Positions 44,112 through 54,432 of a stretch of DNA of 64,000 nt are shown here, in pieces. Each line of letters begins with the position of its first letter. Position 1 is the stretch's first letter. The DNA comes from Stentor coeruleus (taxonomy: Eukaryota > Ciliophora > Heterotrichea > Heterotrichida > Stentoridae): NCBI GenBank assembly GCA_001970955.1, contig MPUH01000110.1, positions 1-64,000 on the forward strand, in the 5' to 3' direction. Both the position numbers and the translations under genes were made by a program. Below the pieces are notes generated by a model. It was not told the origin of the DNA. It saw nothing but the letters and a program-made list of their open reading frames with translations, and searched no databases.

Positions 44112-44521
44112 ATTTATTAAATAAACTTGATTTTTTAGTAGGTCGTTAATGTTTTTGGATTTAATTTTGGGTAGATTGATTAAAGATTATTGAGATTTTA
44201 GATATGAGAGAATATTTTATTTTTAGTTTTATATAGTAAATTATGCTATGAGATAAGAATTTTTTTTTATGTGTCAAAACAACGACAAAATCTTGATTTT
44301 ACTTTTGGGGATTTTAGTGTTTTTATGATGATTTTTTTTGGAGTTTTTGATGATTTTTTTAGCAAGATTGAAGTATGGATTGGAGTGGTTTATGACTATA
44401 TGGCAGTTAAAATTTATATAGAGATATTGCATAATCAGATTTGTTTACTTTTGATTGAAATAATATTTATATATAAATGATAATCTAAAAGTCAAGTTTA
44501 TAATCACAGAGTTAATTATTA
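44112..44521. other. Intergenic, 410 bp
   Basis: C-poor on the plus strand throughout its left part. A 69-residue plus frame at 44271-44480 is T-rich low complexity and is not accepted. No gene seen. Confidence 0.5.
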
Positions 44522-46009
44522 TTAAAATGATTCAGAGAACCGATCTGTTGTCTTGAAAGCATTCATTAGATTTATAAATTCTCTAAGGTCGATGCACCCA
44601 TCACCATTAGTATCAGCTTCTTTGAGAAGCTCTTTCCAAGTTTCCTCCTCTGTAATCTGCCCATTTTCTAAAATGCCTCGAATTTCATCAGCTGTTATAC
44701 TACCATTGCCATCAATATCAAACATTTTAAAAGCGATTTCCAGTTCATCTAACGAAACATTGCGTTGACGCTGAGTACAAGTCATTAAAAACTCAGTATA
44801 ATCAATATTCCCATCTTTATCCTGATCAAGTTTATCTATAATTTTAATTGCAAGCCTTTCAGCTTCAGCTATATTCATAGTTTTACAATACTCTTCAATA
44901 AGTTCATATTTTGTAATTTTCCCATCCCCATCTTTATCTAATTTCTGAAAACTAGCTTTGAAACTTTTTAAGTCATCATAAGTCGCTATTTGTGTAGCTA
45001 AAAATATATGTACAGCTTCCTTAAGTTTAGATTGACAATTGAATTCTTTTAAGTTATTTAGTACCAAATCTATACCTGGATCATTATTGTTTCTATGTAG
45101 TTTTATCCAAGGATGCTTTATAGCATTTTTTGCTGAAATCCTGTATTCAGGATCAATGACTAAAAGGCTTTTAAGTAAATCTATAGCCGCAAGTGACAAC
45201 CCTTTAACTTTAAATGAAGTGATTTTAAATGGATTTTCTTTAGCTTGTTTTATTATTGCAGCGCTATCATTACCACGATAAGGAGGTTTTCCGGTTAATA
45301 AAATATACATTATTATCCCTAAACTCCATATATCACATTTTTCATCATATGTTGCTTTAAGAACTTCAGGGGCTAAATAATAAGCAGATCCATAACATCC
45401 ACTTAATCTAAACTCAGGATCAAGTATACATGAACTCCCAAAATCTGCAACTTTTATACATAAATTTTCAGATGCTTCCATCAACAAAATATTTTCTGGC
45501 TTAATATCTCTATGTATAATCCTTCTATTATGACAATAAACTAAAGCTGAAATCATTTGAAACATGATTTCTGCTACTTGAGTCTCATTAAATTTTTTCA
45601 TTTTAACAATTTCTGTAAACAAATCCCCAGCAGGACAATATTCCATAGCTACATAATACCTTTTATCATCTTCAAAAATTTCAAAACATTTAAGTATATT
45701 AGGATGATCAAGGTCTTTTAAAATTTGAGTTTCTTTTAACATATTATTTGAGTCGATTTGATGATGAGAAAGCCCTGATTTATGTAAAATCTTTACAGCC
45801 CTATAGGTTTTTGTAGGTTTATGAAGACAGAGCATAACTTCAGCAAATGCTCCTGAACCAAGTTTTTTGATTTCAACGTAGTCTAGGTAATTAAAAGATG
45901 TTGATAGTCGGAAAAAAGTCCCTGGGGTAACTGATAGACTGCGAGATGAAGATTTTTTATACCCATTACGATGTACGGTTTGTTGAGTTCTTGAAATTGA
46001 ACAGCCCAT
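44522..46009 (-). CDS. Calcium-dependent protein kinase (CDPK)
   Basis: A 495-residue CDPK with all parts. MGCSISRTQQ gives Gly2 for myristoylation and Cys3 for palmitoylation. The kinase domain has GSGAFAEVMLC, RAVKIL, HRDIKPENILL, VADFGSSC, and YYLAPEVL. A junction helix leads to four EF hands whose loops read DKDGDGKITKYE, DQDKDGNIDYTE, DIDGNGSITADE and DTNGDGCIDLRE; all keep acidic calcium ligands. Calcium binding releases the junction from the kinase. CDPKs occur in plants, ciliates and apicomplexans. Single exon; the start codon lies inside the duplicated contig-end stretch. Confidence 0.97.
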   Translation of the reverse strand: MGCSISRTQQTVHRNGYKKSSSRSLSVTPGTFFRLSTSFNYLDYVEIKKLGSGAFAEVMLCLHKPTKTYRAVKILHKSGLSHHQIDSNNMLKETQILKDLDHPNILKCFEIFEDDKRYYVAMEYCPAGDLFTEIVKMKKFNETQVAEIMFQMISALVYCHNRRIIHRDIKPENILLMEASENLCIKVADFGSSCILDPEFRLSGCYGSAYYLAPEVLKATYDEKCDIWSLGIIMYILLTGKPPYRGNDSAAIIKQAKENPFKITSFKVKGLSLAAIDLLKSLLVIDPEYRISAKNAIKHPWIKLHRNNNDPGIDLVLNNLKEFNCQSKLKEAVHIFLATQIATYDDLKSFKASFQKLDKDGDGKITKYELIEEYCKTMNIAEAERLAIKIIDKLDQDKDGNIDYTEFLMTCTQRQRNVSLDELEIAFKMFDIDGNGSITADEIRGILENGQITEEETWKELLKEADTNGDGCIDLREFINLMNAFKTTDRFSESF

Positions 46010-46077
46010 AATTATATTTGGAAAANACGGTTTGTTGAGTTCTTGAAATTGAACAGCCCATAATTATATTTGGAAAA
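45975..46077. repeat. 51-bp duplication around an N
   Basis: Positions 45975-46025 and 46027-46077 are identical around the N at 46026. The stretch includes the CDPK start, so a second false start codon appears upstream. Contig-join artefact. Confidence 0.9.
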
Positions 46078-46714
46078 ATGATTAAGAATGTGTGATAAAA
46101 AGTGTATTTTGGGAGATTTGAGTAAAAATATTTTAATATATAGAAGATGGGTTTAAAAATAAGATGTGAATCAGAGATATAGGCTAAGGATATCAGAGGA
46201 TGTTGAATGATTTTAAATAGTACTGCAAATTAAAAGTTTGTATTTAAATGGATTTTATCGTTTAGTCTGACTTGAAAAATGCTAAATCTTTGAAATTACT
46301 AATATTGTTTTTATATATTATACATATAAAAAACCCTAAATTTTATATACCAACACAAATAACTCTAATTATAGATTAGCAAAACCTATTTGAAGTATTA
46401 TAAACTATCTTACACAATATCATACATTTTCATATTAAATCTCTTAAAATCTTCAAACATTTTATCAATTATATTTTAATCTCAAATAAGTCCTAAAAAA
46501 ATATTATTCAATACTTGCAATCTTATCCTAATCATCATCTAAAATAAAAAATAAACCAAATATCTAATACTACTATTCCTATAATCTCAATATTCTTTTT
46601 CATAATTTTCTCTAAAAACCCCAAACTTTCTTACTTAATCTAAATAATCTAAGCTTTCTAAAAACTTTTTACCACATACTTTAAAGTTTTTTCCCATTTA
46701 TAAAGGCTTGTGTT
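46078..46714. other. Divergent spacer, 637 bp
   Basis: Between CDPK and the reductase. It switches from C-poor to G-poor on the plus strand near 46310. No gene seen. Confidence 0.5.
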
Positions 46715-47761
46715 ATGAACAAAAAAATTATATTAGTCAATAGGCCTCGAGGTCCAGTAAAAGAAACTGACTTCAAAGTAGTATCTGAACTTCTCAACAC
46801 CGTTTTAAAACAAGGAGAAGTTTTAGTTAGAGTTGAATGGATCTCTATAGACCCTGCAGAACGAGGTATATGATAATTAGTCTGGATTTCAGGAAAAACT
46901 TCTTATATTCCCCCTGTTACAATAGGAACTGTAGTTAAAGGTCTTGGTGTTGGTTATGTTATCACTTCAAAATCCCCAGCTTTTAAAAAAGGTAACTACG
47001 TCTCAGGTTTCTTAGGTTGGCAAGAATTCGCAACTGTGCATTTCTCTCAATTGAGCAAGTTGCCATCTTATGAAAACCCTCAAAGATACCTTGGCGTCCT
47101 TGGCTTAACTGGTCTAACAGCTTATTTTAGTGTTACAGAAATCGCAAGACCCCAAAAAAAAGAAGTTATGGTTGTGTCAAGTGCTGCAGGAGCTGTAGGG
47201 TCTATTGCTTGTCAGATTGGGAAAATGAAAGGGTGTAAAGTTATCGGCATATGTGGTTCTGATGATAAAGCTGCATGGCTTATGAATACTTTGAAAATTG
47301 ATGGGTGTATAAATTTTAAGACAGAAAAAAGTGTATCTCAAGCTTTAAGAAAATTATGTCCTGAAGGTGTTGATATATATATTGATAATGTTGGAGGTGC
47401 AATTTTAGATGCAGTACTTGCTAATATTAGAAAAAATGCTCGTATTGTTTTATGTGGAGCTATTTCATCATATGATCATGATCGTGCTCCTCCAATACAC
47501 AATTATCCGTAAGGTTTATTAAGGGTTGCTATTGCTATGTCTGCAACTTTAGAAGGATTTATTGTATGGGATGATTATAAAAATCGATTTGAACTTGCGA
47601 TAAAACAACTTAGTAGGTGGGTTCAAGAAAAAAAACTTATTCATAGAGAACATGTTGTTGAAGGATTAGAAAATGCCCCAAAAGCTCTTGGAATGGTTAT
47701 GGATGGAAGGAATTTTGGCAAAATGATTGTTAGAGTTGTTCATGAACAGCCACATTTATAA
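46715..47761 (+). CDS. NADPH-dependent alkenal/prostaglandin reductase-like enzyme
   Basis: A 338-residue medium-chain reductase of the zinc-free leukotriene B4 dehydrogenase/PTGR/curcumin reductase group. Exons are 46715-46865, 46881-47508 and 47524-47761. The introns are 15 nt: 46866-46880 (GTATATGATAATTAG) and 47509-47523 (GTAAGGTTTATTAAG, an AAG ending); both have A10. Motifs include WISIDPAERVW, the GLTGLTAYF segment, the cofactor loop SSAAGAVGS, and a DNVGG strand end. After splicing the second intron, the spacing from HNYP to EGFIV equals that of bacterial homologues, which supports the intron. The enzyme reduces double bonds of reactive enals or enones in the cytosol. Confidence 0.93.
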
Positions 47762-48859
47762 TTTTTAGATTAGATTGGGTATTTTTATATTGGGTTTAGC
47801 ATTTATGGATAGTTTTGTTGTTGAGGGATTTTTTAGGTTTTGTTACTTTTTTTTTGTGAATTTTTTTATTTTTTGTGTGGATTTTTTGTAGTTTTTTTTA
47901 GATGTTGTGTTATGTGGTATTTGGAAAATTAAGAGAAAGCTTTATAAATAATTTTAAAGTTTTGGTAAATTTAGTGATTGAGAAAAAAAATATTGAACTT
48001 TCATCAATTTGGATTAAATTTATTTCTTTGTGGATAGAAGAATAATTGTTTTTTATGCTTTTTTCATTTTTCTTTCACATGAAACTAAGAAAATTTACCT
48101 TGTTATTTATTGTAATAATAATAAATAAGTCCTACAAACGATAAAAGATTGATAATTTGCTGAAAGTCCTGGTTATATAAGAATTTGTAATTTACTTTTC
48201 TGAGTTTTAAGAAAATATTAAATTGCTCTTAGTTAAGATACTAAGCATTTATCATGTAGTTCATCTCAAAAATTTACTCAGAATTAATAATACATGTCTA
48301 ATATATTTCTTAAATAAAGTAATTATCTGCAAGATATAAAAATATACTCCCCAAGAATTTCTATATTATATTTATAAGTTTACATATAATCATAATTATT
48401 TATTAAAGTTGTTTTTATCATTCAAAACTTCACATTGACTAATTTCCATAATTTCCCTCCCGCTATTTTTTTAGAAGATGATAACATTATTTTGATAAAA
48501 ATTCACTAAAATGCTTAATTCATACTTATTGCTAACTTTTTCACCTAACATAAACATTTTATAATAAATAAAATTCCTATCTCATAAAAAACCTTCTAAT
48601 CCTATCCGAAATCCTGAAAAAAAATCCTATAAGCAATTATTGATTATAATTTTCAATTCATCCTTTTACACACTCACTCATCCTATGAAAAATAAAAACA
48701 ATTCTTAAACCCCTAAACTTCTTCATCAAAACTCTCATAAAATTTAACACCCTAACACCCAATTTATCAAAAACTCTAAAAACCAATCAAGTATTTTTCT
48801 TTCTCTAGCGACCATCAAAGCTTATTTAACTTCTTTTCTTTATATTTTCAATATAAAAA
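47762..48859. other. Spacer, 1.1 kb
   Basis: C-poor to about 48060, then more balanced, then strongly G-poor from about 48540 to the next start. Holds the coding-like island at 48103-48228 on the minus strand. Confidence 0.5.
48103..48228 (-). pseudogene. Short coding-like island
   Basis: About 41 codons before a stop that look like protein (FNIFLKLRKVNYKFLYNQDF, then QQIINLLSFVGLIYYYYNK). There is no start; a possible ATG lies just upstream in another frame (about 48253). Unidentified; a remnant or chance. Confidence 0.25.
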
Positions 48860-49744
48860 ATGCAAAACGATAATCACGAACTTCGAAAACTCAAACCTCG
48901 TGCCGTAAGCCAAACCCCTTTACGAATCCATCCTCATTCCCGACAAGATGATTCACTTCCTAAAAGCCCACTAAAAATCAAAAGAAAAAACAGTATACGT
49001 CACACTCAAATCCCAATAAGAACTGATTTAAGTCCTATTATTACAATAAAACCAAGCGAAACTTCTATAATCCAACCATATAAAACAGTAGGTGATATTA
49101 TGTTTGAAGTTGTAAGAAAAAGATCATCTTTCATATCCCCAAATTTATTAGCACCTCCAATTATTGTAACAAAAACTAACAATTCAATTAATGAAATAAA
49201 TACTTCAAATATATCAAATTCCCCAGTATTTTCTAAGATTAAGAGAAATAGTACGATTTTACAGACAAATGGCTTGCAAAATAATGAGGAAGAAGAAGGG
49301 AGAATTATATTGAAAAAAACCCCAGGGAGTTTTACGAGATTATGTAAAAAGTTTAATGAAAAAAAAAATCAGGATGCTAAAAAAAGCAGAGCGGATTTAC
49401 ATTATTTAAAGAGGAAAATGACGAAAACGAATTGTACGATGAGCATTTTGGATTTTTGGTCGAATGATATGATGACAAGTGCGAGTAAGTTGATTGTAAA
49501 GCCTTTGAATAATACTTTTAAAAAACATATTTCCAAGTTCCCGAATCTTGGGAGGAAAGCTAGTTTACCTCAAGGGAGAGGGTTTTATTTGAATTATGAA
49601 AATGATTTTTCTAATTATGATGAGTGTATTAAGACCATAACAAAAGCATGTGAAATTGCACATAATGAGACTGTGGAGTTAAGAAAAAACTTACACACAT
49701 CCTATGCGAGCATTCATGAAATGCATAAAGATCAAAAAAACTAA
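48860..49744 (+). CDS. Basic, Ser-rich protein of unknown function
   Basis: A 294-residue single-exon gene. It is strongly basic with many S/T-P sites (QTPLRIHP, LPKSPLKIKRK), as in proteins phosphorylated by proline-directed kinases. A short helical stretch near the C terminus (CIKTITKACEIAHNETVELR) is the only ordered part visible. No family recognised. Its stop is 25 bp from the stop of the convergent gene. Confidence 0.7.
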   Translation: MQNDNHELRKLKPRAVSQTPLRIHPHSRQDDSLPKSPLKIKRKNSIRHTQIPIRTDLSPIITIKPSETSIIQPYKTVGDIMFEVVRKRSSFISPNLLAPPIIVTKTNNSINEINTSNISNSPVFSKIKRNSTILQTNGLQNNEEEEGRIILKKTPGSFTRLCKKFNEKKNQDAKKSRADLHYLKRKMTKTNCTMSILDFWSNDMMTSASKLIVKPLNNTFKKHISKFPNLGRKASLPQGRGFYLNYENDFSNYDECIKTITKACEIAHNETVELRKNLHTSYASIHEMHKDQKN

Positions 49745-49769
49745 AAAATCATAAAAATACTTTAAATAC

Positions 49770-50345
49770 TTACTCTGTGCTGTAGTCATGAAGAGGAATT
49801 TTCCCTTTAATCCCAAAAAATGCCCTTATTTTCAAAGCTTTATCAATAACTTTTTTCCTGTTTTTTGTTTCTAAAGCACCTATAGGTTTAGCACTTCTAA
49901 GAATTACGTTTATTTTGTAATATTGGGTATTAGAATATTTGTCATTTTTCCCTTTTAGTGTTAATGTCACATCTGATACATCACTTATATTTGCAATTTT
50001 AGATTTCCATTTATAGCAAAGTATCCATTTAGACTTGAAAATCTTTTTCTCTTCTTTGTCAAATGTAATCACTTCAATGCTGGCGAATATAAAAAAGAGT
50101 CCTGAAAATGTATAAAAGGAAATTATAATCAGATATTGCCATAAATCCCCTTCAAATGGGTCGAGAATTTCAAAAATTGTCATTGAGGCTATAAGAAATG
50201 ATCCAGCTAAGAAACAGATGAAACTCATTATCCATAAACCCCATGGTAACCTCCACATACGCATTTGATCTTTGTTTCGATATTCTTCGAATTCTTCATT
50301 AGATAGACCTGCTGGCCTTTTTTCTTTAAGCCTCCTACCGAACAT
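49770..50345 (-). CDS. Two-TM protein with a PH-like cytosolic part
   Basis: A 191-residue membrane protein. A basic start (MFGRRLKEKRPAG) is followed by two hydrophobic spans at about 35-60 (LWIMSFICFLAGSFLIASMT) and 70-95 (YLIIISFYTFSGLFFIFASI). The rest is strand-rich (EVITFDKEEKKIFKSKWI) and ends in a helix, like the PH-type cytosolic part of small ciliate membrane proteins. The exact family is not recognised. It meets the preceding gene tail to tail with only 25 bp between stops, which leaves little room for separate 3' ends. Confidence 0.75.
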   Translation of the reverse strand: MFGRRLKEKRPAGLSNEEFEEYRNKDQMRMWRLPWGLWIMSFICFLAGSFLIASMTIFEILDPFEGDLWQYLIIISFYTFSGLFFIFASIEVITFDKEEKKIFKSKWILCYKWKSKIANISDVSDVTLTLKGKNDKYSNTQYYKINVILRSAKPIGALETKNRKKVIDKALKIRAFFGIKGKIPLHDYSTE

Positions 50346-51277
50346 TTTTAATAAAATTAGAAGCTCAACTATGGCTTGTATATGAATAAAATTGGGTTTT
50401 TGGTTTGATTTTTTTTTAGTTATCGTGTTTTGGATACTCTGAAAATAATTTTTTCTTTGGAAAATTTGAAAGTGTTTTTTTTTACTTTGAATTAAAATCG
50501 GGTTTTTGATTGAAATTATGCCAACTAAGGGAAATTGATTAGGTTTTGTAATGAAAAAATTAAGGGTTTTTAGATAAGGAAAAGTAAATAAGTTTTGTTA
50601 TAGTAAATATGGATGAAGATTTCTGGAGATAATGATTTTATTAAATGTTCATATGATGTTAGAAAAATTGACAAGAGAAAATCTATACTTGAGAAAGAGA
50701 GATGATTTTGAGAAGGAAAAACTAGAGTGAATTAGGAATATGAGGAAGTTTATTATGAATTTGAATAGGAGTTTTTATTGATACTAAATTTTAGCATACT
50801 ATCAAAGATATTTATGATATAAAAAATGTATATTTATATGAATACTGATAAAATAATATAGGGTTAAACATAGATTGAAAGTTGGGTTATAAAAAAGTAT
50901 TATAAATAAATTTTCTTTTCTATATTTTTTTCTAGGTAATGAAGGTGATGAATTATATATTGAATATGCTTATTGTTTAGTGATATGATTATTATTGGTT
51001 GTAATTTTGACATGCTATTCTAAATTTCAATTGTAGTTAAAATATTAAAGATGCTATTTTATAAAAAACTATTCCTCGAAAGTATCGATGTACAGTTTTA
51101 ACTAAAGTTTATTTTGAGAAAGTATTATGAATCTTATCTTTGAAAAATATGAGCATTAGTGAGATTTTAAGGGCAATACACCAAAAGCCAAAAAGTTATT
51201 ATTGCAATTTAGAATGTCCTAAAACTAGCGTAGTGTGAATTAAATTTATATCTATTAAAGAATAAATCTATATTTTA
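50346..51277. other. Spacer, 932 bp
   Basis: The left 500 bp are purine-rich and C-poor on the plus strand, as upstream of other minus genes. The right part contains the coding-like island at 51071-51238. Confidence 0.5.
51071..51238 (+). pseudogene. Coding-like island with internal TGA
   Basis: A plus-strand frame of 55 codons, protein-like on both sides of a single internal TGA (RKYRCTVLTKVYFEKVL; then NMSISEILRAIHQKPKSYYC) and ending at a second TGA. No start. If TGA were Trp it would run on to a TAA at about 51266. Unidentified remnant. Confidence 0.28.
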
Positions 51278-51661
51278 TTAAAAAGATTCGTGATCAATAA
51301 CATGACTTTTTATTTCCCCTTGCTTTATAGTTTTAGTGCAAAAATTGCAAACATAAAAAGGTTCCATATTGCTTCCCATAAGTAAATTTAAAGTGTAAAC
51401 TTTACCACTTTGTGTGTTGGTTACTGTAACTCTTGTTGGAAACTCATTTTCTTCTTCATTTGATTTTTTCCCATTACTGAAATCGTAAACAGTTTTTAAA
51501 TTTCTTATGAACTCACCTATAATATTTTGATCTAAGGCTATATCGCCGCATATACTAAAAAATTCTTTGCATAGAAAAATTATTGAATCATAATCAAATC
51601 CTTGGCTTTGAACTTTTTCTATAATGCTAGGATTGCTATCAAATACATAGTCTAATGACAT
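51278..51661 (-). CDS. Small C2H2-type zinc-finger protein, copy A
   Basis: A 127-residue protein paralogous to the gene at 57168-57545. Both start MSLD, have a helical N-terminal half, then a shared strand segment (FPTRVTVTNTQSGKVYTLNL here) and a C-terminal finger with C-x2-C...H-x3-H spacing (CNFCTKTIKQGEIKSHVIDH). The family is not known to me. The two copies flank the pair of micro-intron genes, which suggests that the four genes belong to one expanded local cluster. Confidence 0.8.
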   Translation of the reverse strand: MSLDYVFDSNPSIIEKVQSQGFDYDSIIFLCKEFFSICGDIALDQNIIGEFIRNLKTVYDFSNGKKSNEEENEFPTRVTVTNTQSGKVYTLNLLMGSNMEPFYVCNFCTKTIKQGEIKSHVIDHESF

Positions 51662-51794
51662 AATTATATAACACCCCCCCCATGGGATTATAAAAATTAT
51701 TTTATGTTAATTTTTAAATTAGTTATCATCAAATAGAAATTCATAATGTTAATAATAAATGTTTTTTTTTTGTAGTAGTTAAAGTAGAAAGTAG
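51662..51794. other. Short spacer with a C8-9 run
   Basis: A short homopolymer of C near 51671-51680 lies just upstream of the zinc-finger start; otherwise AT-rich. Confidence 0.5.
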
Positions 51795-52050
51795 TTAAAT
51801 TGGTGAAGATGCAACTTTGTCAAGTCTAGGTTTAAGAATTCTATAAACTCTTTCTTTCAGCTGATTTAGGATGATGTAAAACTCATTATCTTTAATAATG
51901 TACTTGTTGACTTTTACAAGTAATTCTTTAGAGTTTGTTTTTTTGACAGGCAAGTTTTGAGTTTATTTTTTTTTGTAGTAGATAAATTTCATTGCTATAT
52001 TGAATTGTTGTTTGTATTGGAATAATTATGAAATGCTCATAAAGCTTCAT
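51795..52050 (-). pseudogene. Small gene with one frame break at an A7 run
   Basis: Two minus-strand frames join into a protein of about 84 residues: MKLYEHFIIIPIQTTIQYSN to about position 51945, then SKELLVKVNKYIIKDNEFYI and LNQLKERVYRILKPRLDK to the stop at 51795. The shift falls at a run of seven T on the plus strand (51938-51944), so a one-base length error in assembly is as likely as real decay. A 15-nt unit GTAAAAGTCAACAAG with A10 lies in the second part and could be an intron. Family not recognised. Confidence 0.5.
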
Positions 52051-52146
52051 ACTGATTAATAAATGTTAAACATGATTTGCAAATTATAAACTTAATAAAT
52101 AATAAACTTTTTATCTATTAACTAAACTATTATCTAACTAGTTATC

Positions 52147-53698
52147 TTAAAATAGCCATTTAAACTCTGGATATCGCATTATCCAAGCTTTAGATTTTTT
52201 TGATACCATTTCTTCATCAGTCTCAATCATCTTCGAATTACAGCTGTAAACTCTTACTACATTATTTATACCTGAATTTATCATACCTATATAAAGGATA
52301 CAATCTAAATATATCATACCTGTTTAGAGTATACTAACTGAATATAATATACCTATATAAATGATACAAGCTATATAAAGTATACAATCTGAATATACCA
52401 TACCTATATAGAGAATACAAGCTGTTTAAAGGATACCTAAATATAACATACCTATATAAAAGATACCAACTAAAATATATCATACCTGCCTAGAAATCAC
52501 AAGCTGTTTAAAGAATACAGGCTGTGTAAAGAATACAAGCTGTATAGAGAATACCTGAATATAGAATACCTGTGTGGAAGATACGACCTATTTTAAAGAT
52601 ACCAGCTGTGTAGAAAATACGATCTGGATATAAAATACAGTCTTTATAGAAAATACCTTCTATTTAACTATACCTGCTTAGTTTTTACAATCTGCTTTAA
52701 CTTTTACATATAGATATATAATTATTGTCCTTTGCTATGATTATTCCATTGATATACCATTTTTTTTCAATAAAATCTCTTTGAAATTCTTTGAAATTCA
52801 TTTGAGCCAGTAAATTTTTCTTTTGTTCTAAACTCATATTCAAAAAAGTTTCTAATTCTATCATACTTTTAAACTCTTCAAAAAGTGCAGGAGTTTTATA
52901 TTCTTCATTTGATTTAACCTCAGAACTTAAATCTTGTTGCAGATCCTGCAAGTCTTTATTGAGTTTTAAGTTTTTTTCTTCTAACAAATCTTTTTCTTCA
53001 CCTAAAATTTTTTTTGCAGATTCAAGCTCATCTTTTAATTTTTTATTTTCTTCTTGGGTTTTTTTAAGTTCTGTTTCTATTCCTTTAATTTCTACACAAG
53101 TTTCATTATTTTTTTTTGCAGACTCAAACTGATCTTTTAATTTTTTATTTTCTTCTTGGGTTTTTTTAAGTTCTGTTTCTATTCCTTTGATATGTGCACA
53201 AGCTTCTTTAAGTTTTTTTGCTGTAATTTTATATTCACCTTCAAATTTCTCATCTTTAACAACTTTTATAGAGTTATTTTCTATATCCAGTAGTTTTCGT
53301 AAGCTTAAATTATACTGTTTTCTCTCTCTCTGTAAAACTTTAAGAGAATTAGCCCAGTTGATAATAGTATCAGCTTCTTCGTTTTGTTGATCTAAAATTA
53401 AGTTGACTATTTCGTTTTTTTTCGTTTTTATGTATTTGATATTGTCCTTCAGGCACTTATTTACTTCGAATATAATTTCTTGGGCAAGTTTTATGTAATC
53501 AGATTCGAGATTAGTAAGAGCATTTTTATACTTATTCGCTAAGGACTCCAAGTATATATTTTTTATATTTATTGTACTGCATTTCTTAGTTCTAGAATGA
53601 CTTCTGATATGATTTAAACAGAACGTGAATTTCTCAGGGCAACTGCATTGCCAGATTACTTCTTCATGGCAATTAGCAACAGAACAATTAAGTTCCAT
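52147..53698 (-). CDS. B-box/coiled-coil protein with 27 micro-introns, copy A
   Basis: A 380-residue protein when fully spliced. Exon 1 (52708-53698) starts at MELNCSVANC, chosen over an ATG 18 bp upstream because it aligns with copy B. It holds a B-box-like zinc region (C-x4-C-x7-C-x-C-x6-C-x2-H-x3-H-x5-C), helices and a long coiled coil, then FIEKKWYINGIIIAKDNNYI. Next come 27 introns and 14 three-base exons (52257-52707) and a last exon (52147-52256) coding RVYSCNSKMIETDEEMV to RYPEFKWLF. Total coding length 1143 nt is divisible by three. The micro-exons add YYYPGPSSFAYSFN. Without splicing the frame stops three codons into the array. The last exon clearly matches copy B, which proves that it belongs to the gene. 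Function unknown. Confidence 0.85.
52257..52707 (-). repeat. Tandem array of 27 micro-introns
   Basis: 451 bp tiled without remainder by 27 units of the form GT...AG: 24 of 15 nt, two of 16 nt and one of 17 nt (52657-52673). All 15-nt units have A at position 10, as do ordinary introns of this window. Twelve junctions have no bases between introns; fourteen have exactly 3 nt. In sense order the triplets are ATT ACT ATC CTG GTC CTT CCT CTT TTG CTT ATT CTT TTA ATT. Most units begin GTAT and end TAG, CAG or AAG. Typical units: GTATTCTTTACACAG, GTATCCTTTATATAG. Confidence 0.88.
53013..53200 (-). repeat. 102-bp internal duplication in coiled coil
   Basis: Within exon 1 of copy A the segment coding IKGIETELKKTQEENKKLKD is present twice, with a period of 102 bp (34 codons) between 53031 and 53133. 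Copy B lacks it. It lengthens the coiled coil by a near-integral number of heptads. Confidence 0.85.
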
Positions 53699-54432
53699 AA
53701 TTATTATTATAACCATAAAATTTCATTTGAATATTAGCAAATATAAACATTATATAGTTTTCCTAATACGAGAAATAAATATTATAATTCAATCATGGAA
53801 GATAAGCATTATAGTTAAGTATAAATATGTCTTATACAATTTTTTAGGAATTTTAAATTTTATCAAGAAACTCTTAAGATTTTAAGTTGTTTTATCTACA
53901 TTTTGCTGAAATTATTAAAAGAATCAAATTCCGAGCTTTAGAAGGAAATTTTCAAACAATAATAGGCAGGAGAAAAAACATTAGATGAATTTGACTAAGA
54001 ATCGATGCAAAAAAAATTATATAGTTGGAACAATAAGACAATCTAAGATAAAAAAACTTAAATTCTAAAAGACTTAAGGTTTAGGATATAATTTAAACGA
54101 ATTTAGAATTTGGGTAAAAAATATCTATAAATTTTTGTAGCAATTGTGTATATAAGATAATTTTAGAGACAAAGCTAAAAGTATATTAATACTCTTGAAG
54201 AAAATGCTTAAGATATTATTCTACTTCATCATATGAATTTTAAGATGCAATAATTTTCAATAGAAAAAGAAATCACTATAAAAAAATACTTCATACTATT
54301 ACGATAGATTTTACGATAAAATAAGAAGATAGGTACTAATGAGATATTTTAGTTCTAAAAGTTTAAAATAAAAAAATACGAAAGTATGGCTTTAAATGTA
54401 TTATCTATGCTATTACCTAACTATTTATCCCT
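53699..54432. other. Spacer, 734 bp
   Basis: Between the two micro-intron genes. C-poor on the plus strand. From about 53900 a plus frame reads EIIKRIKFRALEGNFQTII and GRRKNIR, then meets two TGA and later TAG and TAA; possibly another decayed coding piece. No intact gene. Confidence 0.4.

Noticed and set aside
44271-44480. Plus-strand ORF of 69 residues
   Set aside because: T-rich flank of the PDE gene giving Phe/Ile/Val only.
47511-47513. In-frame TAA in the reductase as read-through
   Set aside because: A 15-nt intron with AAG end and A10 (47509-47523) removes it and gives the family's usual spacing.
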